NCBI RefSeq assembly: GCF_024341905.1
Contig: NZ_BQXY01000001.1
Coordinates: 901,013-965,012 of the forward strand
Source: Clostridium folliculivorans
GTDB lineage: Bacteria > Bacillota > Clostridia > Clostridiales > Clostridiaceae
DNA length: 64,000 bases
Direction of reading: 5' to 3'
Shown: positions 36,093-45,525 of the stretch, in pieces
Position numbering within the stretch: position 1 is the stretch's first letter
Layout of the letters: each line of letters begins with the position of its first letter
Made by a program: the position numbers and the translations under genes
Notes under the pieces: generated by a model
The model's input: the letters and a program-made list of their open reading frames with translations, nothing else
Databases searched by the model: none
What the model was told of the DNA's origin: nothing

Positions 36093-36138
36093 CTATATTT
36101 TACATACCTTAATTAATTGAAAAAATAGGAGAGATTAT

Positions 36139-36885
36139 ATGCAGCTTCCAAGCATTAAGATAACGAATTTCGAAGGACCATTTGATCTTCTTTTGCATTT
36201 AATAAAGCAGAATAAGATGGAAATTCATGATATTAAGATATATGAACTTACAAATCAGTATATGGATTATTTAAATACAATGAAGGAGATGGATTTGGAT
36301 ATAACATCAGAATTCATAGTGGTAGCAGCTACGTTGCTTGAGATTAAGTCAAAGATGCTCCTTCCTAAACCAGTTAAGGAAGATGAAGAGGACAAGGATC
36401 CGAAGCTTGATTTAGTAGAGAAACTTATAATATATAAGAAAATAAAAAATGCAGCAGTATTTCTTAGCAAAAAAAGTTTATACACAGGCAAGATATTTAC
36501 AAAGAAACCTGAGATAATAGAAGACTTAGGCAAAGATAATACTGAAGATTTACTTTTAAATATAACCATGCTTGATTTGTACAACATTTTTAATCAGCTC
36601 ATAAATAATTATAAGAATAAGCAGAATACAACTGTAATAGAAAAGAGAATATATGCAGACAAGTATAAACTAGAAGATAAGATGAGTTATATCTCAGAGG
36701 CTATACTTAGTAGAAAACACATTGACTTTCAGAATCTGCTGTTTGAATGTGAGTCAAAGTTAGAAAAGGTAGTGACCTTTCTAGCGGTACTTGAGCTTAT
36801 TAAGCAAAGGGTAATAAAAGTAATACAGGAAGATAGTTTTTCTAACATATACATAGAGGGGAATGAATTTAGTGGACAAGATTAA
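36139..36885 (+). CDS. scpA: Segregation and condensation protein A
   Basis: A 248-residue kleisin that bridges SMC heads. The N-terminus [20 protein letters not shown] and [11 protein letters not shown] are family marks, and the C-terminus is winged-helix-like ([19 protein letters not shown]). It overlaps scpB by 23 bases. AGGAGAG precedes the ATG. Confidence 0.95.
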   Translation: MQLPSIKITNFEGPFDLLLHLIKQNKMEIHDIKIYELTNQYMDYLNTMKEMDLDITSEFIVVAATLLEIKSKMLLPKPVKEDEEDKDPKLDLVEKLIIYKKIKNAAVFLSKKSLYTGKIFTKKPEIIEDLGKDNTEDLLLNITMLDLYNIFNQLINNYKNKQNTTVIEKRIYADKYKLEDKMSYISEAILSRKHIDFQNLLFECESKLEKVVTFLAVLELIKQRVIKVIQEDSFSNIYIEGNEFSGQD

Positions 36886-37489
36886 TATAGATCAATTAGA
36901 GTTTGAAGAGGTTTCTACGAAAAGTCAGTATATGTCAGTAATAGAATCTCTCCTATTTGTAACAGGTGAACCACTAGGACCTAAAGATTTAGCGAGAATA
37001 TTAGAATGTGATATAGACTTAGTAGAAGAGATAGTAGAATCCATGATGAGAGAATATGAAAACCAAGGAAGAGGAATAAAGATTATAAGCATTAATGGTA
37101 TGTATCAATTAGTAACAAAGCCACAAAACAGTGACTATGTACAAAAGCTACTTAAAAAGAATTCAAGACAATCCTTATCACAAGCTTCTTTAGAAAGCTT
37201 AGCGATAATAGCATATAAGCAGCCGGTTACCCGTGTGGATATTGACGAAATTCGTGGAGTAAAAAGCGATAGTGCAGTACAAAGGCTTATGGAAAAGAAC
37301 TTAATTAAGGAAATGGGCAGACTGGAGGTTCCTGGTAGACCAATCCAATATGGAACTACTGAAGAATTTTTAAGGCAATTTGGGCTAGAAGACTTAAAAG
37401 AACTTCCTTCACTAGACTTATTTGAAGAAATAGAAGAAATAGAAGAAGTTGAAGATACACAAGATTCGAATCAATTTGATGAACAATAA
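36863..37489 (+). CDS. scpB: Segregation and condensation protein B
   Basis: A 208-residue protein of two winged-helix domains ([39 protein letters not shown], then [20 protein letters not shown]) and a Glu-rich tail. It partners ScpA in the SMC complex. The start could also be the GTG at 36872, which is better spaced from GAGGGGA. Confidence 0.94.
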   Translation: MNLVDKINIDQLEFEEVSTKSQYMSVIESLLFVTGEPLGPKDLARILECDIDLVEEIVESMMREYENQGRGIKIISINGMYQLVTKPQNSDYVQKLLKKNSRQSLSQASLESLAIIAYKQPVTRVDIDEIRGVKSDSAVQRLMEKNLIKEMGRLEVPGRPIQYGTTEEFLRQFGLEDLKELPSLDLFEEIEEIEEVEDTQDSNQFDEQ

Positions 37490-37650
37490 TTAATATAGAG
37501 ACTTTGAATATACATACTTTTAAATAATGTTTATAAAGCATATATAGGTAATAGTACATAAATAGTAAATTGAATTATAATAGTAAAAGTTAAAGAGAGT
37601 AAGAAATAAAAGCTTATAAACTCTATGATTTTTAACAAAAGAATAAGTAA

Positions 37651-37690
37651 ATATAGACTTTCGTTATATACGAAAGTCTATATTTTTAGT
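37651..37690. terminator. Bidirectional terminator between scpB and ytfJ
   Basis: ATATAGACTTTCGT / ACGAAAGTCTATAT with a 4-base loop; T run on the + side and A/T-rich flank on the minus side. It serves the convergent genes. Confidence 0.75.
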
Positions 37691-37691
37691 T

Positions 37692-38105
37692 CTATTGATT
37701 TGTTTCAGGTTTGTTGCAATTTTCTTCCTTGCTATTTTTAGGCTTTGAGAAGAAATCTTTTATAACCTCTAAGACTTGAGGAACATTATCCACAATTCTA
37801 TCATAGGTATTTGTTTGATTTACAGGAAGAAGTCTTACTGAGTTTTCTCTAAGAACTAAAAATGCAACTGGTCTGACAGTAACCCCTGCACCAGAGCCTC
37901 CGCCAAATGGATACTTTTCAGGCACTTCTTTACCAAACTCACTTCCGCCAGAAGCAAATCCGAAAGATACTCTAGAAATAGGAATTATATAACTTCCATC
38001 TTTTGTTTCTACAGCATCCCCTATTACAGTGTTAACGTCTATCATATCTCGTAGACTTTCCATGGTTGTTTTCATTAAGTTTTCAATTGGATGATTACAT
38101 TCCAT
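37692..38105 (-). CDS. ytfJ: GerW/YtfJ family sporulation protein
   Basis: A 137-residue protein with the family core (IENLMKTTMESLRDMIDVNT, VGDAVET-like and FGGGSGAGVTVRPVAFLVL). Homologues are spore-associated and affect germination. AAGGGGAAAG precedes the ATG. It overlaps the upstream DUF2953 gene by 11 bases. Confidence 0.92.
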   Translation of the reverse strand: MECNHPIENLMKTTMESLRDMIDVNTVIGDAVETKDGSYIIPISRVSFGFASGGSEFGKEVPEKYPFGGGSGAGVTVRPVAFLVLRENSVRLLPVNQTNTYDRIVDNVPQVLEVIKDFFSKPKNSKEENCNKPETNQ

Positions 38106-38670
38106 AACTTTCCCCTTTAGGGTCCACCTCCTTATATTTTAAGGACAATAATATTAATAAAATTATATATATAATTTTTACTAAATTTAAAAAAATTATA
38201 CTTTTTATTTTAATTTTAACGGAAATACCTTCAGACTGGAAATTAGGAGTTAGCTTCGTATCATTTTCTATAATCTTAAAAGGGATGTTAATTATCATAT
38301 AAATTGTTGTAATAACTTGATATATGATTCCGTATATTTTAGCTGTACTAGCAGCATCTCCTGTAGAATAATTCATTTCGTAGCATAATCTCATCTTAGG
38401 TTTTATTGGGTTATGATTTAATCTATAAGTTATATTTTTCAAGACATCTATATTGAATTGAATCTTTTTCTTCTTAGGTTTTTTCTTTTCTTTTTTAGGT
38501 TTGCACTTTTCCTTTTCTTTTTTCTTTCTTAACATTTTTTGTAGAGAAAATACTTTAAATCTATATAAATAAACTTCTAAGTCCAAATCTTCAAATATTA
38601 TTTTAAGCTTTATAGGAAAAGGTACAATTAATAATAAAAGTATTAATATAAAAATATATAATGCAAGCAT
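38095..38670 (-). CDS. DUF2953 membrane protein
   Basis: A 191-residue protein from the ATG at 38670, which has TGGAGGAA upstream; the frame extends further but without a site. N-terminal membrane helix (LALYIFILILLLLIVPFPI), a very basic Lys-rich middle and a C-terminal hydrophobic helix. DUF2953 genes regularly sit by ytfJ in spore formers. Role unknown. Confidence 0.82.
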   Translation of the reverse strand: MLALYIFILILLLLIVPFPIKLKIIFEDLDLEVYLYRFKVFSLQKMLRKKKEKEKCKPKKEKKKPKKKKIQFNIDVLKNITYRLNHNPIKPKMRLCYEMNYSTGDAASTAKIYGIIYQVITTIYMIINIPFKIIENDTKLTPNFQSEGISVKIKIKSIIFLNLVKIIYIILLILLSLKYKEVDPKGESYGM

Positions 38671-38948
38671 TAGCCTTCCTCCAAAAATAAAGGATATATT
38701 AATCCTTCTACTTATAGTATTTCCATTTTTTTTACGTATAACCATGTATATCTAGGTTATTTCAATTTTATTTTGGGGAATTTATATATATAGCTTTGCT
38801 ACCTTGATAAATTGTTAGATTGAAATCTTCATTAATGAATTTATAAGTTTAATATGGCATCTTATAAAACCATAAAATAAATTCAAAATATATGTGAGTA
38901 TAAGATAATAAGTATTATGTAGTTAAAATATAAAAAAGGACTGATGTT

Positions 38949-39977
38949 ATGAATATTAAAAAGGGAATTAGTTGTTTTTTAAGCTTTCTTCTTATTAGTT
39001 TATTAATAGGTAACAATATAACAGTCTATGGTAAAGATTTAACTCCTAGTGCTAGATATGTATTGGCAATGGATAGAAATTCAAAACAAGTATTATATAA
39101 TAAGAATGGCTATATGCCTGTTCCTATGGCTAGCACAACGAAAATAATGACGGCTCTTATAACTTTACAAAATAAGAATCTAAATGAAAAAGTAGTTATT
39201 AGTAAAAATGCAGCATCAATAAGAGGCTCAACTGTGGGGTTTAGAAGCGGAGAAGAGATAAGTATACATGAGCTTGTATTTGGACTTATGACTAGATCTG
39301 GCAATGATGCAGCTATTGCTTTAGCAGAAGCTCAAGCAGGAAGTGTAGAGAATTTTGCAAAGGTTATGAGTTCTTTTGCTACAAGCTTAGGGCTTATGGA
39401 TGCACATTTTGAGTCGCCTCATGGATTGGACAGCCAGAATCATTATTCGTCAGCATATGATATGGCTTTATTAACTTCTGTTGCAATGCAAAACGAAAAG
39501 TTTAGAGAAATAGCAGCAGTGAAGGAGTTAAGAAAAGAAAAGTATGGATTCACAAGAGATTATACAAATATAAATAAAATATTACATAGAATACCTGAAG
39601 CTAATGGAGTTAAAACCGGTTATACAGGTCAGGCTGGAAAATGTCTAGTATCCTCCGTAAATTTAAATGGAAGAGATATAATAATAGTTGTATTTAATTG
39701 CCCAGATAGATGGGAGGCTACTGCAAAAGTCTATGATTATATAAAAGAAAACTATGATTTTCATTCAGTAGCTGTAAGTGAAGCTATCGGTAAAGAAGCG
39801 GTAGAGAAAAATGGATATAATCCAGAAAGTAAAATAGATTTTGTATTGCCTAAAGGAAAAAGCTACAAGATTGATTATACTGATTTTTGTAATAAAAAAG
39901 GTGAAATTGGTGGTAAAGTAACAGTTGTTGATAGTGATGGAAATGAAGTTATAAAGAAATATGTTAATAAAAAGTAG
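38949..39977 (+). CDS. dacB: D-alanyl-D-alanine carboxypeptidase (S11 family)
   Basis: A 342-residue protein with signal peptide (ISCFLSFLLISLLIGN) and active-site motifs STTK, SGN (TRSGNDAAIALAE) and KTG (GVKTGYTGQAG). The short C-terminal part differs from the dacF product. Clostridia keep this gene next to ytfJ. Start AT 38949 has GGA-type but weak site. Confidence 0.9.
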   Translation: MNIKKGISCFLSFLLISLLIGNNITVYGKDLTPSARYVLAMDRNSKQVLYNKNGYMPVPMASTTKIMTALITLQNKNLNEKVVISKNAASIRGSTVGFRSGEEISIHELVFGLMTRSGNDAAIALAEAQAGSVENFAKVMSSFATSLGLMDAHFESPHGLDSQNHYSSAYDMALLTSVAMQNEKFREIAAVKELRKEKYGFTRDYTNINKILHRIPEANGVKTGYTGQAGKCLVSSVNLNGRDIIIVVFNCPDRWEATAKVYDYIKENYDFHSVAVSEAIGKEAVEKNGYNPESKIDFVLPKGKSYKIDYTDFCNKKGEIGGKVTVVDSDGNEVIKKYVNKK

Positions 39978-40003
39978 AGCCTTCACAGGCTCTATTTTTT
40001 ATT
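39976..40003 (+). terminator. Terminator after dacB
   Basis: AGAGCCT / AGGCTCT with a 4-base loop then ATTTTTTATT. Confidence 0.85.
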
Positions 40004-40060
40004 AGGAAGAACACATTGAGTATATTGTAAATTAAGTTTTTATAAGTATGAAGATATATG

Positions 40061-40122
40061 GATGTACCACTTTAATACGAAATATAGTTTTAAAAATAGA
40101 TTTCGTATTAAAGTGGTACATC
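40061..40122 (+). repeat. Palindromic repeat family C, copy 3
   Basis: A perfect inverted repeat of 23 bases starting GATGTACCACTTTAATACG, with a 16-base centre (ATAGTTTTAAAAATAG). It lies in the 330-bp gap between dacB and the truncated gene at 40310; the rest of the gap is featureless. Confidence 0.85.
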
Positions 40123-40309
40123 TATAAAAACAAAAGTTTTATAATAAAGTGATACATTTTTAAATTATATTAAAGTAAAAATAAAATTTTGAAATTGAAT
40201 ATCTATAGTAACCAAATGAGTTATGATGAAATAATTTAGTAGTATAGGATTTAAAATATCATAATCATATAGGCTAAATAAATCTTAAATAATTATTGTG
40301 GAGGAGTAG

Positions 40310-40360
40310 ATGGACAGAGAGTTAATAGATTGTATTGATGCTGGAACGGAATATTGTCCT
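40310..40360 (+). pseudogene. Truncated 5' end of a sulfide/dihydroorotate dehydrogenase-like flavoprotein gene
   Basis: After GTGGAGGAGTAG, an ATG opens MDRELIDCIDAGTEYCP. This is how clostridial FAD/NAD-binding proteins of the sulfide/dihydroorotate dehydrogenase-like type begin (followed there by a Cys-rich stretch). After residue 17 the similarity stops, and the frame continues only through DNA antisense to the recombinase. The likely reason is integration of the recombinase-bearing element. The remaining part of the gene is not in the window. Confidence 0.65.
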
Positions 40361-40401
40361 TCAGTTATAGAAAAGCATCATTTTATAGTAAAGAAAATAA
40401 A

Positions 40402-41997
40402 TCATGATTTTATAAACTTAATTTTAAGTTCTATAGTATCTCCGTTCCAAGATATGGTGTCAATTATGGTGTTTAGTAAATTTCTTTTATGGATAACATC
40501 TTTTATCACTTCATATTCATCTCCAGGAGAACAAAGAGTTTCTTGAAAGAGGCTAACTTTAGGAAAACTTGATTTAGTTATTTTAGTTGTATAGTTATTA
40601 TTAAATTTAAATTTTAAATCTTTCAATTCAGTATCTAGTTTTTCCACTTCTTTAATTATATACTTGGATATCTCTTCTTTTTCAGAAAGTGCTAGTTGTT
40701 TAACTAAGTTACTTATTATATGTTCTTTTTCATTTATTGATGTTTTCAAAGCATTAATATGATTTTCTTCATCTGTTCCTTTCTCATAAAGTTGCATCAA
40801 AGAAGAAAGTGAGCTGATTAATAAATCTTTATCATATGCTTTAATTTGCTTAATTAGAAGATTGTCTAATATATCAACTCTTATATTCTTATTATCACAC
40901 CTAGAGCCATTACTGTTATCTTTAGCAGAACATACATAGTAATCAAGTCTTTTATTTTGGTTTTTAGATTTATGACCTTGCTTTACCTTCATACTAGATC
41001 CGCACTTTGCACAAACCAATAATCCAGTTAAAAGAGCAGTGTTATCACCTGTACCAAGTCTTTTGCTTCTCTTTTCTCTATTTTTATCTAAGATTCCCTG
41101 CACTTTTATCCAATCCTCAGCATTTATTATGCCTTGGTGTCTAGAAACGGCAACTATCCATTCTGTAATATCTCTGTCAGTTGTGATGTTTTTGGTTTTA
41201 TTATAAGTAAGGTATCCGTTTCCATTTGCATCACCAAATACATTCATGCCTGATTGCTTTAAGAAGTTGTTTGTTGTTTCAGAAGACTTTACGTATAATG
41301 GACTTGTGAGAATTCTTCTGAGTTGCATAGTTGACCATTGTCCTCCGTTTTTTCCCTTTATATTTGATGAATTTAAATATCTTGAAACCTTTGACAAGGA
41401 ACGTAGTTCTAAGTATTTAGAAAAGATTAAATTAATTATGTTGAGTTCTGACTTAAGTGGACAGAGTTGCATCAATGAACGTTCTTTAAACTCACTATCA
41501 ATATAAGTAACTCTTTCCGCAGCAAAACCAAATGGCTCCTGTCCTCCAAGCCACCTACCTGATTTTGCAAGCTGAAGCATATTATCGCGAACTCTTTCAG
41601 CGATAGTTTCTCTTTCCAGTTGAGCGAACACACTAGCGATATAAATCATTGCACGACCCATAGGAGTAGTAGTATCAAATTGCTCCCTAATACTTATAAA
41701 ATTAATATTATATTTTTGAAGCATATCTAGAGTAGTTGAAAAATCAGCTACATTTCTGCTTATACGATCAAGTCTATAACATATAAGTACATTAAATAAA
41801 TTTTTCTTTGCATCCTTTAAAAGCTGCTGAAATCTAGGTCTATTAGTGTTCCCGCCTGAGAACCCCTCATCCTCATAGATAATATAATCCTTGATACCAA
41901 GATTAGAACCATATTGTTTACATAATTCTATTTGGTTTTCAATTGAGTCACCTTTACCGGTAAATATAGATTTTCTACTATAGATAGCTGCTTTCAT
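40402..41997 (-). CDS. Large serine recombinase (site-specific integrase)
   Basis: A 531-residue enzyme. The N-terminal resolvase domain has the catalytic serine in YSRKS and ICYRLDRISRN; a recombinase domain follows, then a zinc ribbon (CAKCGSSMKVKQG ... YYVCSAKDNSNGSRCDN) and a C-terminal coiled coil (about residues 400-460). Such proteins insert phages and integrative elements. AGGAGG precedes the ATG at 41997. Its 3' end lies about 40 bases from the truncated flavoprotein gene, consistent with one end of the inserted element. Confidence 0.94.
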   Translation of the reverse strand: MKAAIYSRKSIFTGKGDSIENQIELCKQYGSNLGIKDYIIYEDEGFSGGNTNRPRFQQLLKDAKKNLFNVLICYRLDRISRNVADFSTTLDMLQKYNINFISIREQFDTTTPMGRAMIYIASVFAQLERETIAERVRDNMLQLAKSGRWLGGQEPFGFAAERVTYIDSEFKERSLMQLCPLKSELNIINLIFSKYLELRSLSKVSRYLNSSNIKGKNGGQWSTMQLRRILTSPLYVKSSETTNNFLKQSGMNVFGDANGNGYLTYNKTKNITTDRDITEWIVAVSRHQGIINAEDWIKVQGILDKNREKRSKRLGTGDNTALLTGLLVCAKCGSSMKVKQGHKSKNQNKRLDYYVCSAKDNSNGSRCDNKNIRVDILDNLLIKQIKAYDKDLLISSLSSLMQLYEKGTDEENHINALKTSINEKEHIISNLVKQLALSEKEEISKYIIKEVEKLDTELKDLKFKFNNNYTTKITKSSFPKVSLFQETLCSPGDEYEVIKDVIHKRNLLNTIIDTISWNGDTIELKIKFIKS

Positions 41998-42144
41998 AAT
42001 TACCTCCTAGGCTTTATGATACTATTTTAATAAAGTGGAATTAAGAATATGACACATAATTTATATAGTGACGAATATATGTTTAACACTTAATTATATT
42101 TATTCATATTATGTAAGTAATAATGTTTAAAGAGGGTTCATTAT

Positions 42145-42300
42145 ATGAATAAAGAAATTACTATAATCATAGAAGGGAAGCTAACAAAAGAAATGAAAAT
42201 AGAATATGCGAAAACATTGGCTATTAGTTTACTTAATGAGTATGGGAAGAGTGGCTGCAAAGAATTACTAGATCTTAATAAAAATATAGATGAACAATAA
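42145..42300 (+). CDS. Small protein (51 residues), unknown
   Basis: Begins MNKEITIIIEGKLTKEMKIE after AAAGAGGG. Hydrophilic, no membrane segment; fits the small accessory proteins found next to recombinase genes, but no family recognised. Confidence 0.5.
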   Translation: MNKEITIIIEGKLTKEMKIEYAKTLAISLLNEYGKSGCKELLDLNKNIDEQ

Positions 42301-42499
42301 AATATTAATTTATCTTTTTAGCAATAAAGTGCATATTATTGTTGGAAATTACAAAAAAAGGTGTATAATAATTAATAGCTTTATTATAAAAGCTGGCCTT
42401 AAGTATCTAATTATAAAAATATGATTTGCTAAAGTTTAATTGGATTTATAGTTAATTTTAAGTATTGTTTGAAAAATATATCTATTAAGGAGTGATTCA

Positions 42500-43672
42500 A
42501 TGAATTTCTATAAACCTAGTGAAAAGATAAAATTTATGAGAAAGAATTTACATATGAGTCAAGCTGACTTAGAGCATATTAATATGACCAGAGCTTTTAT
42601 AAGTATGATGGAAAGTGGAAGAAGAAATGTTACTAAAACAAGCTCTAAGCTTTTATATGAAAAGTTTAGTGAAAAAGCTAAAGATTTAGGAATTGAACTA
42701 AACATAGATGAAGATTATTTTTCAACACTACCACAGGAAGATGCTAAAGTGTTCTGTGAAAAAGAGCTTAAAAAAGATATATCACATGAAGAGATAGAAC
42801 ACGTAATTACTATAGCAATAAGTTTTAATTTAGATGATATTTTAGCAGAAGCATATAAAAAGAATGGGGACAAGTATTATAGAGAAGGTAATTATAACAA
42901 TGCATTTATAAGTTTTACTAATGCACTTGGTAAATTAAAAGAACTTAAAAACTTTAAGGAACAATTATTTATTTATAATTGTTTAGGAGCATGTAAAAGT
43001 GAAATAAGTGAGCATAAGGATGCAGCATTTTATTTTCATGAATGCATTAATTACTCAGCGCAACATCAAGATTACTCTAATTTCATAAAAGCAAGTTTTA
43101 ATTTAGCAAGGTCATACAGTTATTTGAAAAGATATGAGGAATGTTTAAAACTAATAAATGAAAATATCTTGGAAAGTAATTTACACGTGGATGAGCAATA
43201 CAAAATAAATTCAATGATTATAAGAGCTAATGCATTATACTCCTTGAATAAACAAGAAGAAGCTTTATCAGAATACTACTCAATAATTGATGAAGTGGGA
43301 GATAAAAATGAACTAGTATTATCAATAGTATACACTAATTTAGGGGAACATTTTTATAGAGTTGGGCAATTAGATAAGAGTTTGAAATATACAAATGAGG
43401 CACAAAGGCTTAAAAATAGAGTGAATAAAAGAAGCCTTTCTGTAGTTCTAAATACAAAGGGCAAAATATTATTTAAGCAAGGTTTACTTGATGAGAGCGC
43501 ACTTATTCTTGAGTTAGCGGTGAGTAAGGCAAAAGAGTACTGTAACTATGATTCACTATTAGAAAATCTCAAAGATTTAATAAAAGTATATGAGAAAATG
43601 AATGACATAGATAAGATGAAAGAGCTTTCTATGGAGTTAATAAACTTCCATGAAAATAAGAATATTATCTAG
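42500..43672 (+). CDS. RRNPP-type regulator: helix-turn-helix plus TPR repeats
   Basis: A 390-residue protein with an N-terminal Xre-type domain (KIKFMRKNLHMSQADLEHIN, FISMMESGRR) and about seven TPR-like helix pairs to the end (YREGNYNNAFISFTNALGKL; LGEHFYRVGQLDKSLKYTNE). This is the build of peptide-sensing RRNPP regulators. No typical signal-peptide gene follows it. AAGGAGTG precedes the ATG. Confidence 0.82.
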   Translation: MNFYKPSEKIKFMRKNLHMSQADLEHINMTRAFISMMESGRRNVTKTSSKLLYEKFSEKAKDLGIELNIDEDYFSTLPQEDAKVFCEKELKKDISHEEIEHVITIAISFNLDDILAEAYKKNGDKYYREGNYNNAFISFTNALGKLKELKNFKEQLFIYNCLGACKSEISEHKDAAFYFHECINYSAQHQDYSNFIKASFNLARSYSYLKRYEECLKLINENILESNLHVDEQYKINSMIIRANALYSLNKQEEALSEYYSIIDEVGDKNELVLSIVYTNLGEHFYRVGQLDKSLKYTNEAQRLKNRVNKRSLSVVLNTKGKILFKQGLLDESALILELAVSKAKEYCNYDSLLENLKDLIKVYEKMNDIDKMKELSMELINFHENKNII

Positions 43673-44114
43673 CATGAAAGAAGAAATCTTATATCAGAAA
43701 ACCATATGAAAACAGAGTATGGCTTAAAAATATAAACATTATAATTCAACCAGCTGCAAATGCATTAGAAATTTAGAAAGAGTTATGACTAGGGTCTATA
43801 TGCATGATATTAATATAAATACACTTAAGATATGTATTAAAAAAATGTTGGTAATTATCTAAAATATCATATGGAAAAAAAAGTAAATTAAGGCGGAAGT
43901 TATTTTTTGTAAGTAGTTACAATTTAAAATATATATTGAAACTGAGTTATCTAGATATATTATAGACTAACTACAATAAGAAAGTATTTTTCTTATGACA
44001 TAACTCATATATTGGCCAATTATTAAAATAAAGTATAGTAAAATGTTAAGTTACTGAAAGGAATTTTATTAAAAATCTAATGGTTGTCCTTTGATGATTT
44101 AGTAAAGAACTAAA
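43673..44114 (+). other. Non-coding stretch of about 440 bases
   Basis: Between the regulator and the convergent transposase-like gene. Only tiny open frames without convincing sites were seen; no terminal inverted repeats of an insertion sequence could be picked out. Confidence 0.4.
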
Positions 44115-45023
44115 TTAATATAAGTGATTTTTTATAATTCTAATTTTGCTAGTTTTTATGAATTTATCTCCGTTTAGAAGATTATGAAACATTAGATTAA
44201 CACTGTTAATTGGTAAAGTTAATTTGAATAATACAAAAAAACTAAGATATCTTTGGAGATATTTTGTAGCTACACCATGAAAAACTTCAAACCATTTTTT
44301 TATATTTGATCTGAAGTATCTTAGGTTATTATATGATTCTACTTTTAAAACTCTTTTTTTATTATGTTTTCTTGCTACTTGAGACAGATGTCTGTCACCA
44401 TAATGAACAATATAAGAATTTTCTTCTATCTTCGAGTACAATTTTATGTTAAAGGTTGTAAGATTCCAACAAGAATTGAACAAAGGTTTGATAAATAATG
44501 AATCGTCATCTCCCTTTGCCCCAATAATCCATACATTTTTTCTCAAATTAACGGGACAATCCCTGTTTAAATTAAAGCTTTTTATATTTCTGGAACCTTT
44601 AAAGTTTTCGCGAACAATAGTTTTCCCAACATGAACAACCCCACTTAACTTGTCAGGGGTAATATCTAGATTTATGGAATGAAGTATTTTATGTCTCCAA
44701 TAAAATGCTGTAACTAAGCTAATATTTAGCTTTTTAGCACAAAATCTTAATGATTTCTTTTCTAATAATAATTCAATGAATTCCATCCAGGTTCTAGTAT
44801 CTTTTTTTGAATAGCTCCACAAAGAATTGGTCGTCTTAGAAAAAGTTATTCCACAAACTTTGCATTTATATCGTTGAATTCCTTTATAAAATCCGTATTT
44901 AATATATTCTCTACATTTGCATGATGGACAATGACTCACAATTCTATTATCATATAAATCTTTCTTTAGAGTTTGATTAATATGAGAATCTAACCTTTCG
45001 AATTTTATATCTTGGTTTATCAA
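44115..45023 (-). CDS. IS1595-like transposase with altered catalytic motif
   Basis: A 302-residue protein from a TTG with GGAGG upstream. It has an N-terminal zinc ribbon (CPSC, CKVC), a helix-turn-helix region (LNISLVTAFYWRHKIL) and an ISXO2-like domain ending GVATKYLQRYLSFF, as in IS1595 transposases. Where active relatives have EADET, this one has HVGKT, losing the first catalytic acid. No flanking repeats seen. It could be a decayed or domesticated transposase. Confidence 0.75.
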   Translation of the reverse strand: MINQDIKFERLDSHINQTLKKDLYDNRIVSHCPSCKCREYIKYGFYKGIQRYKCKVCGITFSKTTNSLWSYSKKDTRTWMEFIELLLEKKSLRFCAKKLNISLVTAFYWRHKILHSINLDITPDKLSGVVHVGKTIVRENFKGSRNIKSFNLNRDCPVNLRKNVWIIGAKGDDDSLFIKPLFNSCWNLTTFNIKLYSKIEENSYIVHYGDRHLSQVARKHNKKRVLKVESYNNLRYFRSNIKKWFEVFHGVATKYLQRYLSFFVLFKLTLPINSVNLMFHNLLNGDKFIKTSKIRIIKNHLY

Positions 45024-45349
45024 AAGAAACGCCTCCAATTTAAATGATCATATTAGATGCAATGCTTTTTATATCATCTTAATCCTTGCCTTTTTATCAA
45101 ATTTCTAATCATCACCAACATTTTTTTAATACATAATCATATATTGTTTAATTAGTGTCATCAGTTCAGTTGTTCAATACATGTTATTAAAATCACAACA
45201 AATAATCTAATAAAATCTATTCACTATTGTTATTAATCTGAAGCTAATGTATATTATTTTTAATTAGTCATTTTAGGTATAATTAGCAATAAGCATAAAA
45301 GTAGCCAATTTAATCTGAGAGATATTTTGGCATAAATCGCAGTTTTATA
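45024..45349 (+). other. Non-coding stretch left of a family C repeat
   Basis: Intergenic DNA between the divergent transposase-like and DUF1028 genes; nothing recognised except the repeat at its right end. Confidence 0.4.
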
Positions 45350-45445
45350 GATGTACCACTTCGAACCGAAATCTATTTTTAAAACTCTCACGGGTTCTGG
45401 TGAGAGAATTTAAAAATAATATATTTTATTACGAAGTGGTACATC
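45350..45445 (+). repeat. Palindromic repeat family C, copy 4 (nested hairpin)
   Basis: Outer arms GATGTACCACTTCG / CGAAGTGGTACATC are perfectly complementary. An inner hairpin TTTTTAAAACTCTCAC / GTGAGAGAATTTAAAAA carries the loop GGGTTCTG. It lies about 80 bases upstream of the DUF1028 gene. Confidence 0.87.
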
Positions 45446-45525
45446 CATAGAAATTAGATTGTGAAATGCAAAGTATAAACTTCAGCTTTAAGTTGAAAAT
45501 CTATATAGATATAGGGGGATAAAAA

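Noticed and set aside
40361..40546. Extension of the truncated flavoprotein frame
   Set aside because: After codon 17 the frame mostly reads DNA antisense to the recombinase C-terminus.
43680..43865. Signal-peptide gene for the RRNPP regulator
   Set aside because: Frames of 9-26 codons exist, but none has a basic start plus hydrophobic segment plus site.
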